NCBI GenBank assembly: GCA_002751075.1
Contig: NAOQ01000231.1
Location: 53,781 to 94,588, forward strand
Length of the DNA stretch: 40,808 bases
Reading direction: 5' to 3'
From: Ichthyophonus hoferi
Lineage: Eukaryota > Opisthokonta > Ichthyosporea > Ichthyophonida > Ichthyophonidae
The notes beneath the pieces were generated by a model. That model was not told where the DNA came from. It saw only the letters and a list, made by a program, of their open reading frames with translations, and ran no database searches. Below are positions 11,152-30,560 of this stretch, piece by piece. The translations under genes were made by a program, and so were the position numbers. The stretch's first letter is position 1. Every line of letters begins with the position of its first letter.

Positions 11152-11724
11152 TCATTTGGAAGCGTATGTATCAAACATGTCAAATACACTTTTTAAGTCA
11201 GCGTGCTTAGAAGCTGCTTCCCGATGCATTCTTTCATTTTTTCCTACTGAATATTCACTAGGGATTGCTTGTAGAGGGACTTTTTTGGATTTTCTAGCGT
11301 TCTCCATATCGGAGAGAGAGACTAAATATATAGTTTGCTCATTTTTAACTTCGACACTTGTAGCAAAGCGAACTCGACGATTTCTTGTGCAATCCCAAAT
11401 TGCACGGTTGCTTCGCGAACTAAACTCTGAAATGCGTGTGTAGTTGTTACAAACATTCAGAAGCGGCTCCTCCACAGGTAAGTTATGATCAATAGTTTCT
11501 TCCCCATTGTGATAAGAATCCTCTGCATTAGCGAAACTAGGATCTTGATATTCCCCACTCTGGGAAGATAATGAAGTCCCCTTTTCCACTTTAACCGCGT
11601 CTGTCTGATAGTGTGTACAAGATCGTACAACCAAACGGTCTAGAAATCCTGTTCTAGTTACCCTTCGGTGAACATGTGGTGTCTGGTTATCATCCATGCA
11701 TGGCGAGTGCGTAGTGAGCAACAT
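11152..11724 (-). CDS. 190-residue orphan protein with an RVRF motif
   Basis: This uninterrupted frame runs from ATG 11724 to TGA 11152. A TAA codon directly precedes the ATG in frame, so this is the first possible start. An alternative start is Met10, which reads MDDNQTP. There is no signal peptide or membrane segment. The middle is acidic and polar. Residues 114-120 (RNRRVRF) followed by ATSVEV fit the general RVxF docking motif used by partners of protein phosphatase 1. The C-terminal 50 residues are basic and helical. Base composition is clearly less AT-rich than the flanks. RVxF motifs are short and common, so a PP1-partner role is only a hypothesis. I cannot assign a family. An AATAAA about 185 bases downstream fits a transcript end. 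Confidence 0.6.
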   Translation of the reverse strand: MLLTTHSPCMDDNQTPHVHRRVTRTGFLDRLVVRSCTHYQTDAVKVEKGTSLSSQSGEYQDPSFANAEDSYHNGEETIDHNLPVEEPLLNVCNNYTRISEFSSRSNRAIWDCTRNRRVRFATSVEVKNEQTIYLVSLSDMENARKSKKVPLQAIPSEYSVGKNERMHREAASKHADLKSVFDMFDTYASK

Positions 11725-13929
11725 TTACGCTAATGAAAAAATACAGGAGTTATAATAATCAAGGTAAATATCAATGTAATATCATGCATCCATCTATTTC
11801 TTAGTTGTCCGTAATTCAAATGCGTATTATATATTAATAATATAATATATAATGTAAATAGTATACTGTCCCTACCAAGGTATTTACGTATTCATCGAAT
11901 TTGTCGTAGATCGCGATGGGACCGCTTTTTTATGAAGTGCCTGAGATCAGAAATGTGAAAAAATAGAAATCTTAAATTTCAGACATGAATATGAAATGCT
12001 GTATGGGTATAATGTCTTCATAATTAATAAAATATAATAATTGAGTGATAAATTATATTAAATAATATTTATATACCAGATATTATTACTTTAATTTATT
12101 AAATTATTAAAATTTATTAATTGTTAATTTTAAAGTACATAGTTCTAAAAGTTGTTCAAGGGAGTGGGGGNNNNNNNNNNNNNNNNNNNNNNNNNCCAAT
12201 CCGTGGTAAACCCATGGATTGGATCTATGGCAATCACTGCAATGATCTCCTATCACCAATGCTTGCTCTTGCTCTGCCCCGCCAGGCTCATGAAGTCAAC
12301 CTAAATATTTTCACACCAATACACATACCTGTTAGGGCCCGAAATGTATAATTAATGTAAATGAGAATTAATTATAAGATTTATATATATATATATATTA
12401 AAAAATTACAACACATAAGAGAATTTTAGAAATACATATGCGGAAGAATTATCAATTAAGATATTTGATTCTATCGCTTTAAACTTGCCTAATATGAAAC
12501 TTATCTTTCTATGGGCTAGAGATTTTATGGGATGTTAACAAATAAGACCTTTCAATTGGTTGGAGTAAACTTTAGTAAGCGCAGGTAAATTTTAAATCGC
12601 TTAGGTGATTGGAGCATCTAGTTAATTAGCAATCAATCTCAAGCATTGGTGATTTATCATCCGTTTGTTGCTATACTTTACTTCACAAAGTTCGCAATTT
12701 GCGATCAAAATACAACTACATACTATAATATATATATAATTATAAATATTGATTACAATTGGATATACAGTGCCCGCTAATCGCCCTCTCCCTAAACGCG
12801 TAGATCTAATTCATACAGTTATGTTTTTTCGTCATCTTCCTAACAATGCCAAGCCAAGACCACAATTAAAATTTTTTTTCATACGTAGTAGATGTATACC
12901 TAAATTTATTTGCCAAATAATCTTTATGATCATCTTTTATTAAGGTATGTTATTGATACATTAATAGATTACTTTGCAAGCAATAAGTTGACCAATATCA
13001 TCTTTCATTTTTATTTTATTTGTTGTTGTCAAGTATTCTTATGACTGTAGTTAAATATGATTAGGCAGTGCAGCTGTGAAAATAATTTTTTTAAAAGTAT
13101 TAATTAAGATATGACGAATCTGGCAACAAGTACCTCATTTGTGAGTCACCAGAAAATTTATAGCACACGGAAGAGTAACCACAAGAGTCTGGCGAATACG
13201 AGTATTCCTTAGTCTGGTACATCTTGAAAGTCAGTGTAAACTTTGTAATTGATGGAAAAAATTTGGGCTTTCACTTGTTCACATAACCACATTTCATATA
13301 GTTGTATATGCAACTATGTTTCTGTGTGGATATATTATGAAATTGTTTAATAGGTATGCGTATGTATACAAAGTAATGTATGTTGACCTGCATAAATGCA
13401 TGCATATACATGCTTTTCATACATTGTGGTTGAGAATGGATAGATAAAAAGAGAGAAACCATTTGACGTAAGATAAGTTTCATTTATTTAAAAACTACAA
13501 CCTATAATTTGGAGAACGCAAGCATTGGGAACAAGCCCCAAGTTTATTCCCGTAGTCATGAAAATGTACACTGACGATAAGTGATGTACATACGTTAATG
13601 CCTAACCTAGCAATGACGTGCACATAAGACAAAAATCAAGCTGGCAATTCTTAACAACCAATGGAACCCAGAATGCAACAGTTATAATCTAAGTATCTAC
13701 CTCTGTGAAATTTAGGGAGGTACCGGCGGATAATTATTAGATGAAATAGCTGGTCTTTCTTTTAAAATATATATAGCATGCACGTGGCAATGCACTGGCT
13801 ATTGAAGCAATAAGGGGTACTCACCCTACCCGACATCCGGTAGGTTACACAAGATAGATTGTATTTATTGGTTATAGATCAATCTGTATGTAGCCAATGA
13901 TATAGTCATTCTTAAATATTTAAATATGG
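11725..13929. other. intergenic with assembly gap, no gene seen
   Basis: No gene is supported. It contains a run of 25 N at 12171-12195 preceded by a short G run, AT-palindromic DNA near 11825-11850, and a TA run near 12382-12398. The open frames spanning the gap and near 12749 and 13271 show no splice partners or recognisable residues. Confidence 0.5.
12171..12195. other. assembly gap (25 N)
   Basis: Twenty-five unresolved bases follow GGGAGTGGGGG. The true length of the gap is unknown, and any frame drawn across it is meaningless. Confidence 0.99.
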
Positions 13930-14985
13930 AAATTTGTAGAGTCGTTCCATTGACTTGTCCACAGGCTTCTGGGTCTCTAATTAAAGCCAAAGTTGTGCAA
14001 AACAGAGACCTATTCGCAACATTAAATTTATCTTTTCTAACGAGGCTTACATGTATATTACAATCTGATTCACCTTTAACGTATTAACAAGATGATTAAC
14101 TGGTTGAAAAGGTATGATGTTATTATAGGTCTTTTATGGGCCTATTAACAAATATTTAATAACATATTCACTGGCATGTCATTAAGGAACTACTGCAATA
14201 TATGAATAAATTCGTTAAAAAATAGAGAAATCCAATATAAACTATAAATAAATCTGTGAAGTAGACGAGTCAATGTTAGTCAGGTGCAGTTGTTCATCTA
14301 GCTGTGCGTCTGCATTCAAATGGTAGTCTATTTGACCTTCTTGGTCTGGCCTTAATCTTTTCCCGCTGGTGAAGGGTGTCTAGTCTAATAAGCAAATGAT
14401 AGAAGTACCCTGGTACTCTATACTGATTCACCAATGGCCATGAGAATCGCCAGTTAGATTAATTGTAAGAACAAGTGATTTCTTTTCCTGCAATTAATTT
14501 TAAACGCTTTAAATATTAAGTAATACTAGTATATCTGTACAATTTGGTTTTCCAACAATTATATATTGTTCCTATAAGTAAACTAATAAGTACAAACAAG
14601 AAGTTTATTATGTATGTATGGCCCCTTTCCGCATTACACCATGTTGTCAATCGAACAAATTAATTCCTATTGGTAATTATATATAGATACACTAATCTTA
14701 ACACATTTGTTAAAACAGAAATATTTGATTAATTCAATATTTTCTTATATGGCTACAAGCATTTAATATTATTAGCAGCTATTATTGCATATGTAATATG
14801 GAAAAATAGCTAATACAATCTATTAGTATTGAATGACAATTCAAGATGTTTGATCAAAATTGAACCAGCCAATGGCAGAGGTCCTGCAACTATATTAAGC
14901 CATTTCAGATTATATAGTTTGGGTCAGATAACACATAGCTTAGGTATCATGTCCAAGATAAGTCCTGCTGACTTGTTTACTAATA
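13930..14985 (-). repeat. segmental duplication, right unit (partner 7170-8120)
   Basis: This is the decayed counterpart of 7170-8120. It has the TTCCATTGACTTGTCCACAG block, CTGATTCACCTTTAACG, a degraded coding-like middle around 14330-14470, and then repeat copy C. It keeps no long open frame on the minus strand. Confidence 0.45.
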
Positions 14986-15440
14986 GAAATATATTTTGTT
15001 TGCCAACAATTATAGGAGAAGCCTATGATTAAACCAATAAGCACAAACAAGAAACGTATATTCTGTATGTACGGCCCCTTTCTGCATTACAGAAAATTCT
15101 CTCTACGCTTTTAATCGAAAAGGGTAATTTTGATTTATAATTAGATATAGACACCAATAATCTTAACAAATTTTTTAAAACAGGAGTATTTGATTAACTT
15201 GGTATTTTTCTTATATAGTTATAATTGCTTAATATTATTAGCAGTTATTATTACATATATAATATGGAAAAATAGATAGTGCTATCTATTGGTGTAGAAC
15301 GGCAATCCAAGCTGATCTATCAAAATTGAACCAGCCAATGGAGATTCTGCAACTACATGTTGTTTCATGGGGTTCAGATAGTATATTGCTTAAGCATCCT
15401 GCCTAAGGCAAGTCCTGCCGACTTGTTTAATAAAAAAAAA
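14545..15440 (-). repeat. tandem pair of the dispersed repeat (copies C and D)
   Basis: Two head-to-tail units of about 450-470 bp are visible. Paired landmarks include CCAACAATTATA (14552 and 15003), GGCCCCTTTC, TTTAATATTATTAGCAG-like blocks, AATATGGAAAAATAG (14795 and 15264), ATTGAACCAGCCAATGG, and AAGTCCTGC followed by GACTTGTTTA. The units differ at perhaps a fifth of positions by eye, so the duplication is not recent. Each unit is longer than the shared core of A, B and E, because it also includes the GGCCCCTTTC segment. Confidence 0.8.
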
Positions 15441-15854
15441 GTATGTTATTAGAATATCTGTACTTGTGTATTCAGAGAGGCACGTCAAAATTTCTCTCAA
15501 CTTGGTGTTCTCTCCCCTTCTAAACGAATATAGGTTATTGGGACGCTCTTGTCTTTACTAAGTATTCCTGACATGGTGACAGAGAAAGCTTAAATAATTT
15601 ATCATGGTCAAAAATCCTGGTAATTCTATTAAATAAACAATTCAAAAATACCGTGAACACTTTACCACTGTCTTACATCTATTCACTGACCTCTACATGC
15701 AGAGAATCAAAGTTATTACATCTACTGTCTTTAAATCTGCATATGAACTACCAACATTTCCAGCTTCAAAATCATCCCAAGATAATGTATAAAGCAACTG
15801 GACAACACTATCAAATCACCTTAGCCGCCAACCGCCGGACACCGGATGCCATAT

Positions 15855-15911
15855 GCCAGAGCCTACAACCGAGCCAGAGCCAGGGCCAGGGCCTTAGCCA
15901 GAGCGAGCAGG
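15855..15911 (+). repeat. GC-rich GAGCCA/GGGCCA minisatellite
   Basis: This is a degenerate hexamer array (GCCAGA, GCCAGG, GGCCAGG variants) at the end of a GC-rich island of about 90 bases in AT-rich surroundings. A plus-strand frame through it reads QSQGQGLSQSEQ, but no start or splice context supports a gene. Confidence 0.65.
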
Positions 15912-16229
15912 AATATTTAACACAGAGTACTTAAAATAGGATGGCTTTAATTAGATTATTGGTATATATAAACAATTACCAATAAGAAGTCGCCATGTAG
16001 ATAACAAGTATTAAGGAAAGCTTTCGGCACAGAAGGGGCTGGTTTGGAAAAATATAAAGTTTACTTTTGCAGTCGAATTTTTTTCTTGGTATTGTAAAAT
16101 AACATAGAGGAATTGATTTAATTAAAGATTGTTGGGAATAATAAGTAGAGACACAAGCGTTCCCGTAGCCCATATTTGTTTAGAAGGAAAGAGAATACTA
16201 AATTAAGAGCTGTTTTAACGTGTCCCTTG

Positions 16230-16560
16230 GAGTACAGATATACTAAGACATATTTTTATTATTGAACAAATCGGCAGGACTTGTCTTGTGCAGGACGCCT
16301 ATGCAATCTTCTATCTGAAACTCATGATATATGCCTTGAAATGGCTCATATATAGTTGCAGGATCTCTGCCTTTAACTTATTCCATTTTGATCATCTTGA
16401 ATTGCGGTTTAACGCCAATAGATGACACTAACTATTTTTCCAGGTTACGTATGTAATAATAATTGTTAATAATATTAAATGCTTTTAGTTATAAAGAAAT
16501 ACCCAAATTAGTTAAATATTTAAATCAATTAAATATTCCTGTTTTAACAAAGATTATTAT
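16230..16560 (+). repeat. dispersed repeat family, copy E
   Basis: This is an inverted copy relative to C and D. It carries CGGCAGGACTTGTC, GAAATGGCTCATATATAGTTGC, ATTTTGATCATCTTGAATTG, CTATTTTTCCAGGTTACG, TTAATAATATTAAATGC and CCTGTTTTAACAAAG in that order. Copy D's outer flank (AATATCTGTAC) is also matched at 16240. It ends less than 50 bases before the ATG of the 16606 gene. Confidence 0.75.
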
Positions 16561-16605
16561 TACTACTGTGGTAATTCCAGCAATTTGCAAGGGTCAAGTG
16601 ATAAG

Positions 16606-17440
16606 ATGTCTGTGAATAATAATAATAAGACTCCTCTAAATCCCAATGGAAAAGGACTTCTAATTAAAAGCTTGGAATCATTTGGCATCCAAAGTACTAT
16701 TAACTCTCCATCAGAAGGTCAACCAATAAATATTGATTCTACTTCACCAACGTCGCACTTTCTAAGGTACATTATATGTTATTATACATAATTATATATT
16801 GTGTTACAAAATCGCTAACCACAGATGAATAAGTAGGTTCGATCGAAAACGAGACAGTAGGTAAATCAATGAGCCCAAGATTAGTTAGTTGTATAATAAT
16901 TTAATTGCATAATATTTTTCAATCTGATAGATTGATTTCTCAATACAAATGCGAGCAGTTACACCAATGAGGTAGTAGCTAGAGAGCCATTCTAGGAAGG
17001 AGATATTAGTATTGGATTATCAAGATAATATGAGACAAGTATAAATGTAAACTGCAATAACTAATAAAGGCCTGGTCGCCCGGTCCGTGGACACGCATAC
17101 ACGATATGAATACAAAAATACAAAGTCCTCGTAAGCGCATGCAAAAATACTTTTTATTTAATTAGCTATTTGTAATAATCACATCCTTATTGTATTGTCT
17201 AGTCCACTACTGACACTCACATACGATAATCTGTGTTCAGACCTCTCGCTCATTCAGAAGTCGGAGAACTGCATACTGACACTAGATAATAATATTTACT
17301 TACTTAGTAATATAGTCCCATTAAATGATCGATCTCATTGGGCAATTTCCACATTTGCACCCAAATGCATCAAAGCATCTATTTTTTCTCAATTAGAACA
17401 GAGATATAATTACTACAGCCAGTTACTACACAGATTCTAA
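16606..17440 (+). CDS. two-exon gene, 132 residues, unrecognised family
   Basis: Exon 1 is 16606-16766 (161 nt) with donor AG|GTACAT. Exon 2 is 17203-17440 (238 nt) after acceptor TTGTATTGTCTAG. The join restores an AGT codon and leaves 132 residues ending in TAA. The N-terminus is low-complexity and polar (MSVNNNNKTP, then a Ser/Pro/Thr-rich stretch). Exon 2 is predicted helical, with leucines at regular spacing (LLTLTYDNLCSDLSLI, then CILTLDNNIYLLSNIV). Its best support is a paralogue at 8660-9480 that conserves both exons, the acceptor and its phase. Repeat copy E lies directly upstream. The helical hairpin shape loosely recalls small kinetochore or coiled-coil subunits, but I see no diagnostic motif and do not assign one. 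Confidence 0.5.
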
Positions 17441-18121
17441 TATATTATTATTTATTATTAAATATAAATAGGGTAATCTAGAATAATATTAACTAAATAT
17501 ATTATATTATAGTAGTGACTACAATTATTTATTGCCTATGGCATCAAAACTTAGTGCTTGATTAACTGAGGTAAATTATTATCTGTAATCAACTCAATTT
17601 TAGCAATATCAAAAGTTAATCCTAAACTATTTTTCATTTCAATACAACAATTAATTAGTTAATGACTTATTCTGTGTAAAACAATACTAGTTGTGTTAGT
17701 AATAATCACGGTATAGAAACAGTTAAATATATGGTCCAGTCACCACCACAATAATTAGCAAATTCCTTTTAGCAGCACGCTTTGAACGACATATAATCAC
17801 AATGTCTTCGTTATATGATCTATAAGTAATGTATTCCCGGATTCATCCAATCAAGTAACATAACAGATTCTAGGAAATTTGCACTAAAGTTACACACAGG
17901 TTGACTCAATGTATGTATTAATTAATCCTGAAACAGCATTCTTGTCATTAAAAAAGACCAACAAAAAATGACTTAAGTTCATTGTAAACCCTGAGGAGAC
18001 AATTGACTTATTGTGAATTTGGCTAATAATAAATATTTTTCTATAAATATTAATAAATAGAAATTTCTTTCCCAAGTTGTCAACTTTCTCTCCAGGCTCA
18101 GGCTCTGTCTTGAGGTAGACT

Positions 18122-18142
18122 AAGTCAAGAGCCTCTTGACTT
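18122..18142. repeat. perfect 10-bp inverted repeat with T tail
   Basis: AAGTCAAGAG, one base, then CTCTTGACTT form a perfect short hairpin followed by more T residues. The flanks (TCTCTCC and GAGAGAAG) could extend the stem imperfectly. It could be a structured RNA end or chance. No RNA gene family is recognised. Confidence 0.5.
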
Positions 18143-19164
18143 TTTAGAGAGAAGCAGAGTCACTTATTCTGATATCTGTCATTCAACAGAGATGTGGCAC
18201 TTTATTTAAAATACCAATTTTCTGTATGTTGGATGCTTCCAAAGACATTTTGAGTTTAGGCCAATAGTGTAGTATCCTTCAAGGGCTTGCCAAAAGCTTG
18301 TTTATTAATTTATAGCGTTGCTATAATACCCTGCATAGAAAACCTGCTGGGTCTTTTGTAGCTAATCATTTTCACTGTGACTAGAACCATAAGTTTATTC
18401 TATCACGACTAGCATCTTTCATACTTCCTAGAAGTCTTAGTTTAAGTGTTGTGTTATATTTGGTTAAATACAATATGCTAAACAATTAATAATAATCAAA
18501 TCTAGTTGGTTGTGCCATGAGTTTGAACATTATTACATTATTAATCATGTGCTAATGTGGATGTAATATGTGATAGTCACTTCTAATACTGGGTGTAACA
18601 TTATGTAATAAAAAAATTCTACTCCAACACAGTCTATATGGATGTAGTAATAATATATAGCAGTATACAAAATTGTGTCATTTATTTATGTAAGAAAGGG
18701 GCCTATGGGGATCCAATAATTCCACCTCTGGAATGCTGTTTTCAGATATTGTTTTATTGGCGTAGTATTGTCGTTGCGTCGTCAGTCATTAGCCCAGACC
18801 TTGATAATCTCATGATTGTAGTAAATTAGCAATTAGTATCTGATCAATAATATGTGATTCCGACATGACAACATTTAAGTATAGAATACGCACAAAATGA
18901 TAATATTTAACATTTAAAAGACAGTTTTTGACCATTAACTTTTAAAACGAGAGGTATTTCATAAATAAGATCTCCAATAATATACAATACGTTTACATGC
19001 ATGACTTGAAAGCCATCCATCAGGCTTAAAATTCAACAATATAATTGCATTTTAGCTTATGTATATTACTTAGCATTGTTCAAATTTTAGTCCAAAATTT
19101 ATTACAAAAACGCCAGACTATGCCTCCTCGTAACGTTGTTGGTCATAGACACCAATGAAGTATA

Positions 19165-19188
19165 ATATATATATATATATATATATAA
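19165..19188. repeat. (TA)n microsatellite
   Basis: This is an alternating TA run of about 24 bases. Confidence 0.85.
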
Positions 19189-19888
19189 TTTAAGAGTGAG
19201 TAGAAAATGTAGTAATCGGGCTTGAAGTACCATATATAGTAAGGAGTAACAATTTAAATCTTGACAAAATCTTAAAAATATTCAATTATAAGAATTAATC
19301 TGTAGTTATTATTAGTGCCAAGATATGATTGGCAATTAATAAAATACTGAGATCTTGAGGCTACCAAAAAAGCCAGTGGTCAAAGCCACATAGATACCTA
19401 TCCAATCTTTTCTATTTGAGTTGTCCCAAATCTAGATGACTTGACCAGATGACCCTATGATTATTGTACTCGACTCGGATAGGAATTACTGATAATATAT
19501 ATTACATCTTTTACTTTGTCATCAAAAAATACGGTAGTAATACAATGTGTCTATAATAACGTGGTTTTGTATTTTATTTTATTTAATGGGAATTATAGCT
19601 TGAAAAAAAATGTTAATAATGCTTGTCTAAAACCAAATAAACTGACATACCCCTAACATTTATACTTTACGCCATTCCGTACTAGATTTTATGTGATTTT
19701 TATTAGTTCTATTTATTTATTTGTAATATTGAACAAAAATTATAAATTTAAATTATATATTTGATTTTCTGTGAATTGAATAGCCGAATAAGGGTTATAC
19801 AATACGTGATTAGTTATATAGCCCTTAATTTAATTAAGGAAGGAAAAACGTCTGTAGAAAACTATAATTGATGGTTGATTATCGTATA

Positions 19889-19960
19889 AGCAGAGTGGCG
19901 CAGTGGAAGCGTGCTGGGCCCATAACCCAGAGGTCGCAGGATCGAAACCTGTCTCTGCTA
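19889..19960 (+). tRNA. initiator tRNA-Met (anticodon CAT)
   Basis: This is a 72-nt cloverleaf without an intron. The acceptor stem AGCAGAG pairs with CTCTGCT and is followed by discriminator A. The anticodon CAT is at 19921-19923, in a stem closed by GGG/CCC, the three G-C pairs typical of initiators. The first pair is A1-U72, and the T loop reads ATCGAAA instead of TTC, as in eukaryotic initiator tRNAs. The sequence is nearly the same as the vertebrate initiator outside the T-arm stem. Internal A-box and B-box promoter elements are intact. TTTGTTTT follows within ten bases and can act as a Pol III terminator. Confidence 0.97.
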
Positions 19961-22191
19961 TTTGTTTTAGGGTTGCAATGCATGCATGCTCTTTTAACAT
20001 TGAATGTACAAAAAGAGGTTCTTCAGGTGTATATTGATTTAGACTTGGGACATATTGGAGACGTTGTAATAACATTAGTATTCTTCTCACAAGTAATGCA
20101 AGTCTTCAGGGTAGGGCTCGTATCATTTTTATCATAGCTATTATAAAACATTCGTAGTAATATCATAATTGTAGTAATGTAATATTATTTCTATAATATG
20201 AAAGCAAATTAAAACCAAATCAATTTATTGAGATGGACCAATAAAATTGGTGACGAAAGAGATCCTTAATAATCATAATGTTATCATTCTTATGCCTATT
20301 ATTACTATTCATAGTATTGCTATTATAGTTCTTAGTCTTATTATTATTTATAGTAGTAGCACTACCGTATTTCCAGCATGCTATATATAAGGACAAACAT
20401 ATAATATATCAATTGCACCAAATCTATTCCATTGCCACCTCATTCAGTTTTTCTGTAAGATAACCATCATAAATAAGAATGAATGGTTTCTTTTCAAAAA
20501 CAAATTCGAGTCTCGTCTAACTAGCCTGAAGAGTCAGTCCAGTATCTGTTAACTTGTCCTCTAGTGACTAATTTTTTTTTTTGTGCAACGGACAGCAGGG
20601 GCTTGCTATTAAAATATTACAAAGTCATAATTTTAATGTCCTACTATAAAGTAAAGTTATAATGAGTAATAGATTTCAGTGTCAAGTATAGCTAAATATA
20701 CAACATATAACGTAACTAGAGTTATAATTATCTCTTAATTAATGCCAAGTTCTGAAGCGTTTTATACAGAAAATGACATTTAAAAAGTATAAAAAGACTC
20801 AGTTTATACCAGATTCAAAACTTTTCATTTTGTAGTGATATTGAATAAAGGCCATATAGTTTTATCCTAACTTCTCCGCTTGCAATAGTCAGCTGCCACC
20901 CTGAACAATTACTACACAGGCTGAAATCAACATTATGAACATAGTCTAAAGGAAGCATATGACTAGGGGTCTATACACGCTTTATCTTTAGTTTATAGGG
21001 TTTTTACAAGGTTTGATTGCTTAATTGACAGGACAGGAGGTTAGGTAAGAAAACGGCGCCTAAGCACAGCTTTAACTTGTGCTAAATAAACTTGTTTGTG
21101 GTAGAAATAGATCTAAAGCGTATGTATATTTTTGTATAGGTTGGCAATAATCTGGTCTAGTATTGGGTTTTATATTGATCAAGAAAGTGGTGTTTTTAAT
21201 TTTAAGCAATTATAAATCAATTGTGCAACTGAAAATAATTGGGAAGTTCCCAGAAGGACTGTTTAACAGCATCATGTAATATTTTTTAAAAAACATATTT
21301 CTTCAAATTTTTTTTTGATATATTGGTTAAGAAAATAACTCAACTTCCCTACCCCTAAAAATCTTAAGCTACTATGATAGTAGTAATATTGTTAAGACAG
21401 TAACATCTTACAAGGTCAAAAGAAAAATTGCTATACTTTTAAATCCCTTAATGACACATTAGTAAGTATAAAGAGGTTACAGTGAAGAGAAAATCTCTCT
21501 TAACTCTTGTCATGATTTAACTTAGTAATTTCAATAAGAAAACAGGCAATGCTATTAAATTTGAGTACAAATATCAATTGTACACGTAAACAAATACATA
21601 ACATTAAATATAATGTATTTCTCAATCCATTTCAGCTTGTATTGTATAGTTATTACCTCACCCATTTTGAATGAGAGCCGGCAAATTGCATAGAACTGTA
21701 TTCAAAAATAATGAATAGAAAACTACAATTAAAAATGGCGTATGCATTACACTTATATATGATAATATTCGCTGATCACTGACAACACTTATTCAAGTGA
21801 GCAGGGAGGTGTTGAGACAAAAACAATATTATTTAGTGGTAAACAAATGCACAAGACAAGTTCCTAAGAGGGGGAGGGGGAAAAAAAAAAGGCGATGTCG
21901 AATGGATACATATGACAGTACAATATACAGACATAGAAATATTACTATATTGATTGCTTTGCCCCACAACTACTAAAACTATGCAGAGCCATTTACCATT
22001 TATCTTTGTGGTTAAATAAGAAAATAACATGAAACATATAATATCAAGACCAGAAACACATAGAATGCCTTGCCAAACAGGTATTTAGTATACATATAAC
22101 GCCTTTTATACAATCTTGTACAAGGATGTCTGGCCATTAATTGCATATAACGTGAAATTAATTGTGAAATGTTGAGTAAACAAAAACAAGC
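19961..22191. other. intergenic, no gene seen
   Basis: No gene is supported between the tRNA and the 3' end of the ATP synthase gene. A short purine-only tract (GAGGGGGAGGGGG then A10) lies at 21870-21892. The 3' untranslated region of the minus-strand gene should begin at 22191. I see no clear AATAAA close to it. Confidence 0.5.

Positions 22192-30560
<8,369 letters not shown>

Larger units (their letters stand above)
17441..19888. other. intergenic, no gene seen
   Basis: No gene is supported. It contains a 21-base inverted repeat at 18122-18142 and a (TA)n run at 19165-19188. Frames near 17890 and 18638 are AT-driven and have no splice partners. Confidence 0.5.

Noticed and set aside
12121-12351. 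Plus-strand frame across the N run
   Set aside because: It reads through unknown bases, so frame and content cannot be judged.
18638-18900. Possible third copy of the MSVN gene exon 2 (a TTGATAATCTC to GTGATTCCGACATG stretch)
   Set aside because: Only scattered matches to the 8.7-kb paralogue were visible, with no acceptor and no exon 1 nearby. An alignment would be needed to claim it.
1-22000. Search for reverse transcriptase, integrase, transposase, capsid or polymerase motifs and for CRISPR-type arrays
   Set aside because: No YxDD-like block, zinc-binding integrase motif, DDE-type context or regular spacer array was recognised in the repeat-rich half, so no mobile element class is assigned.
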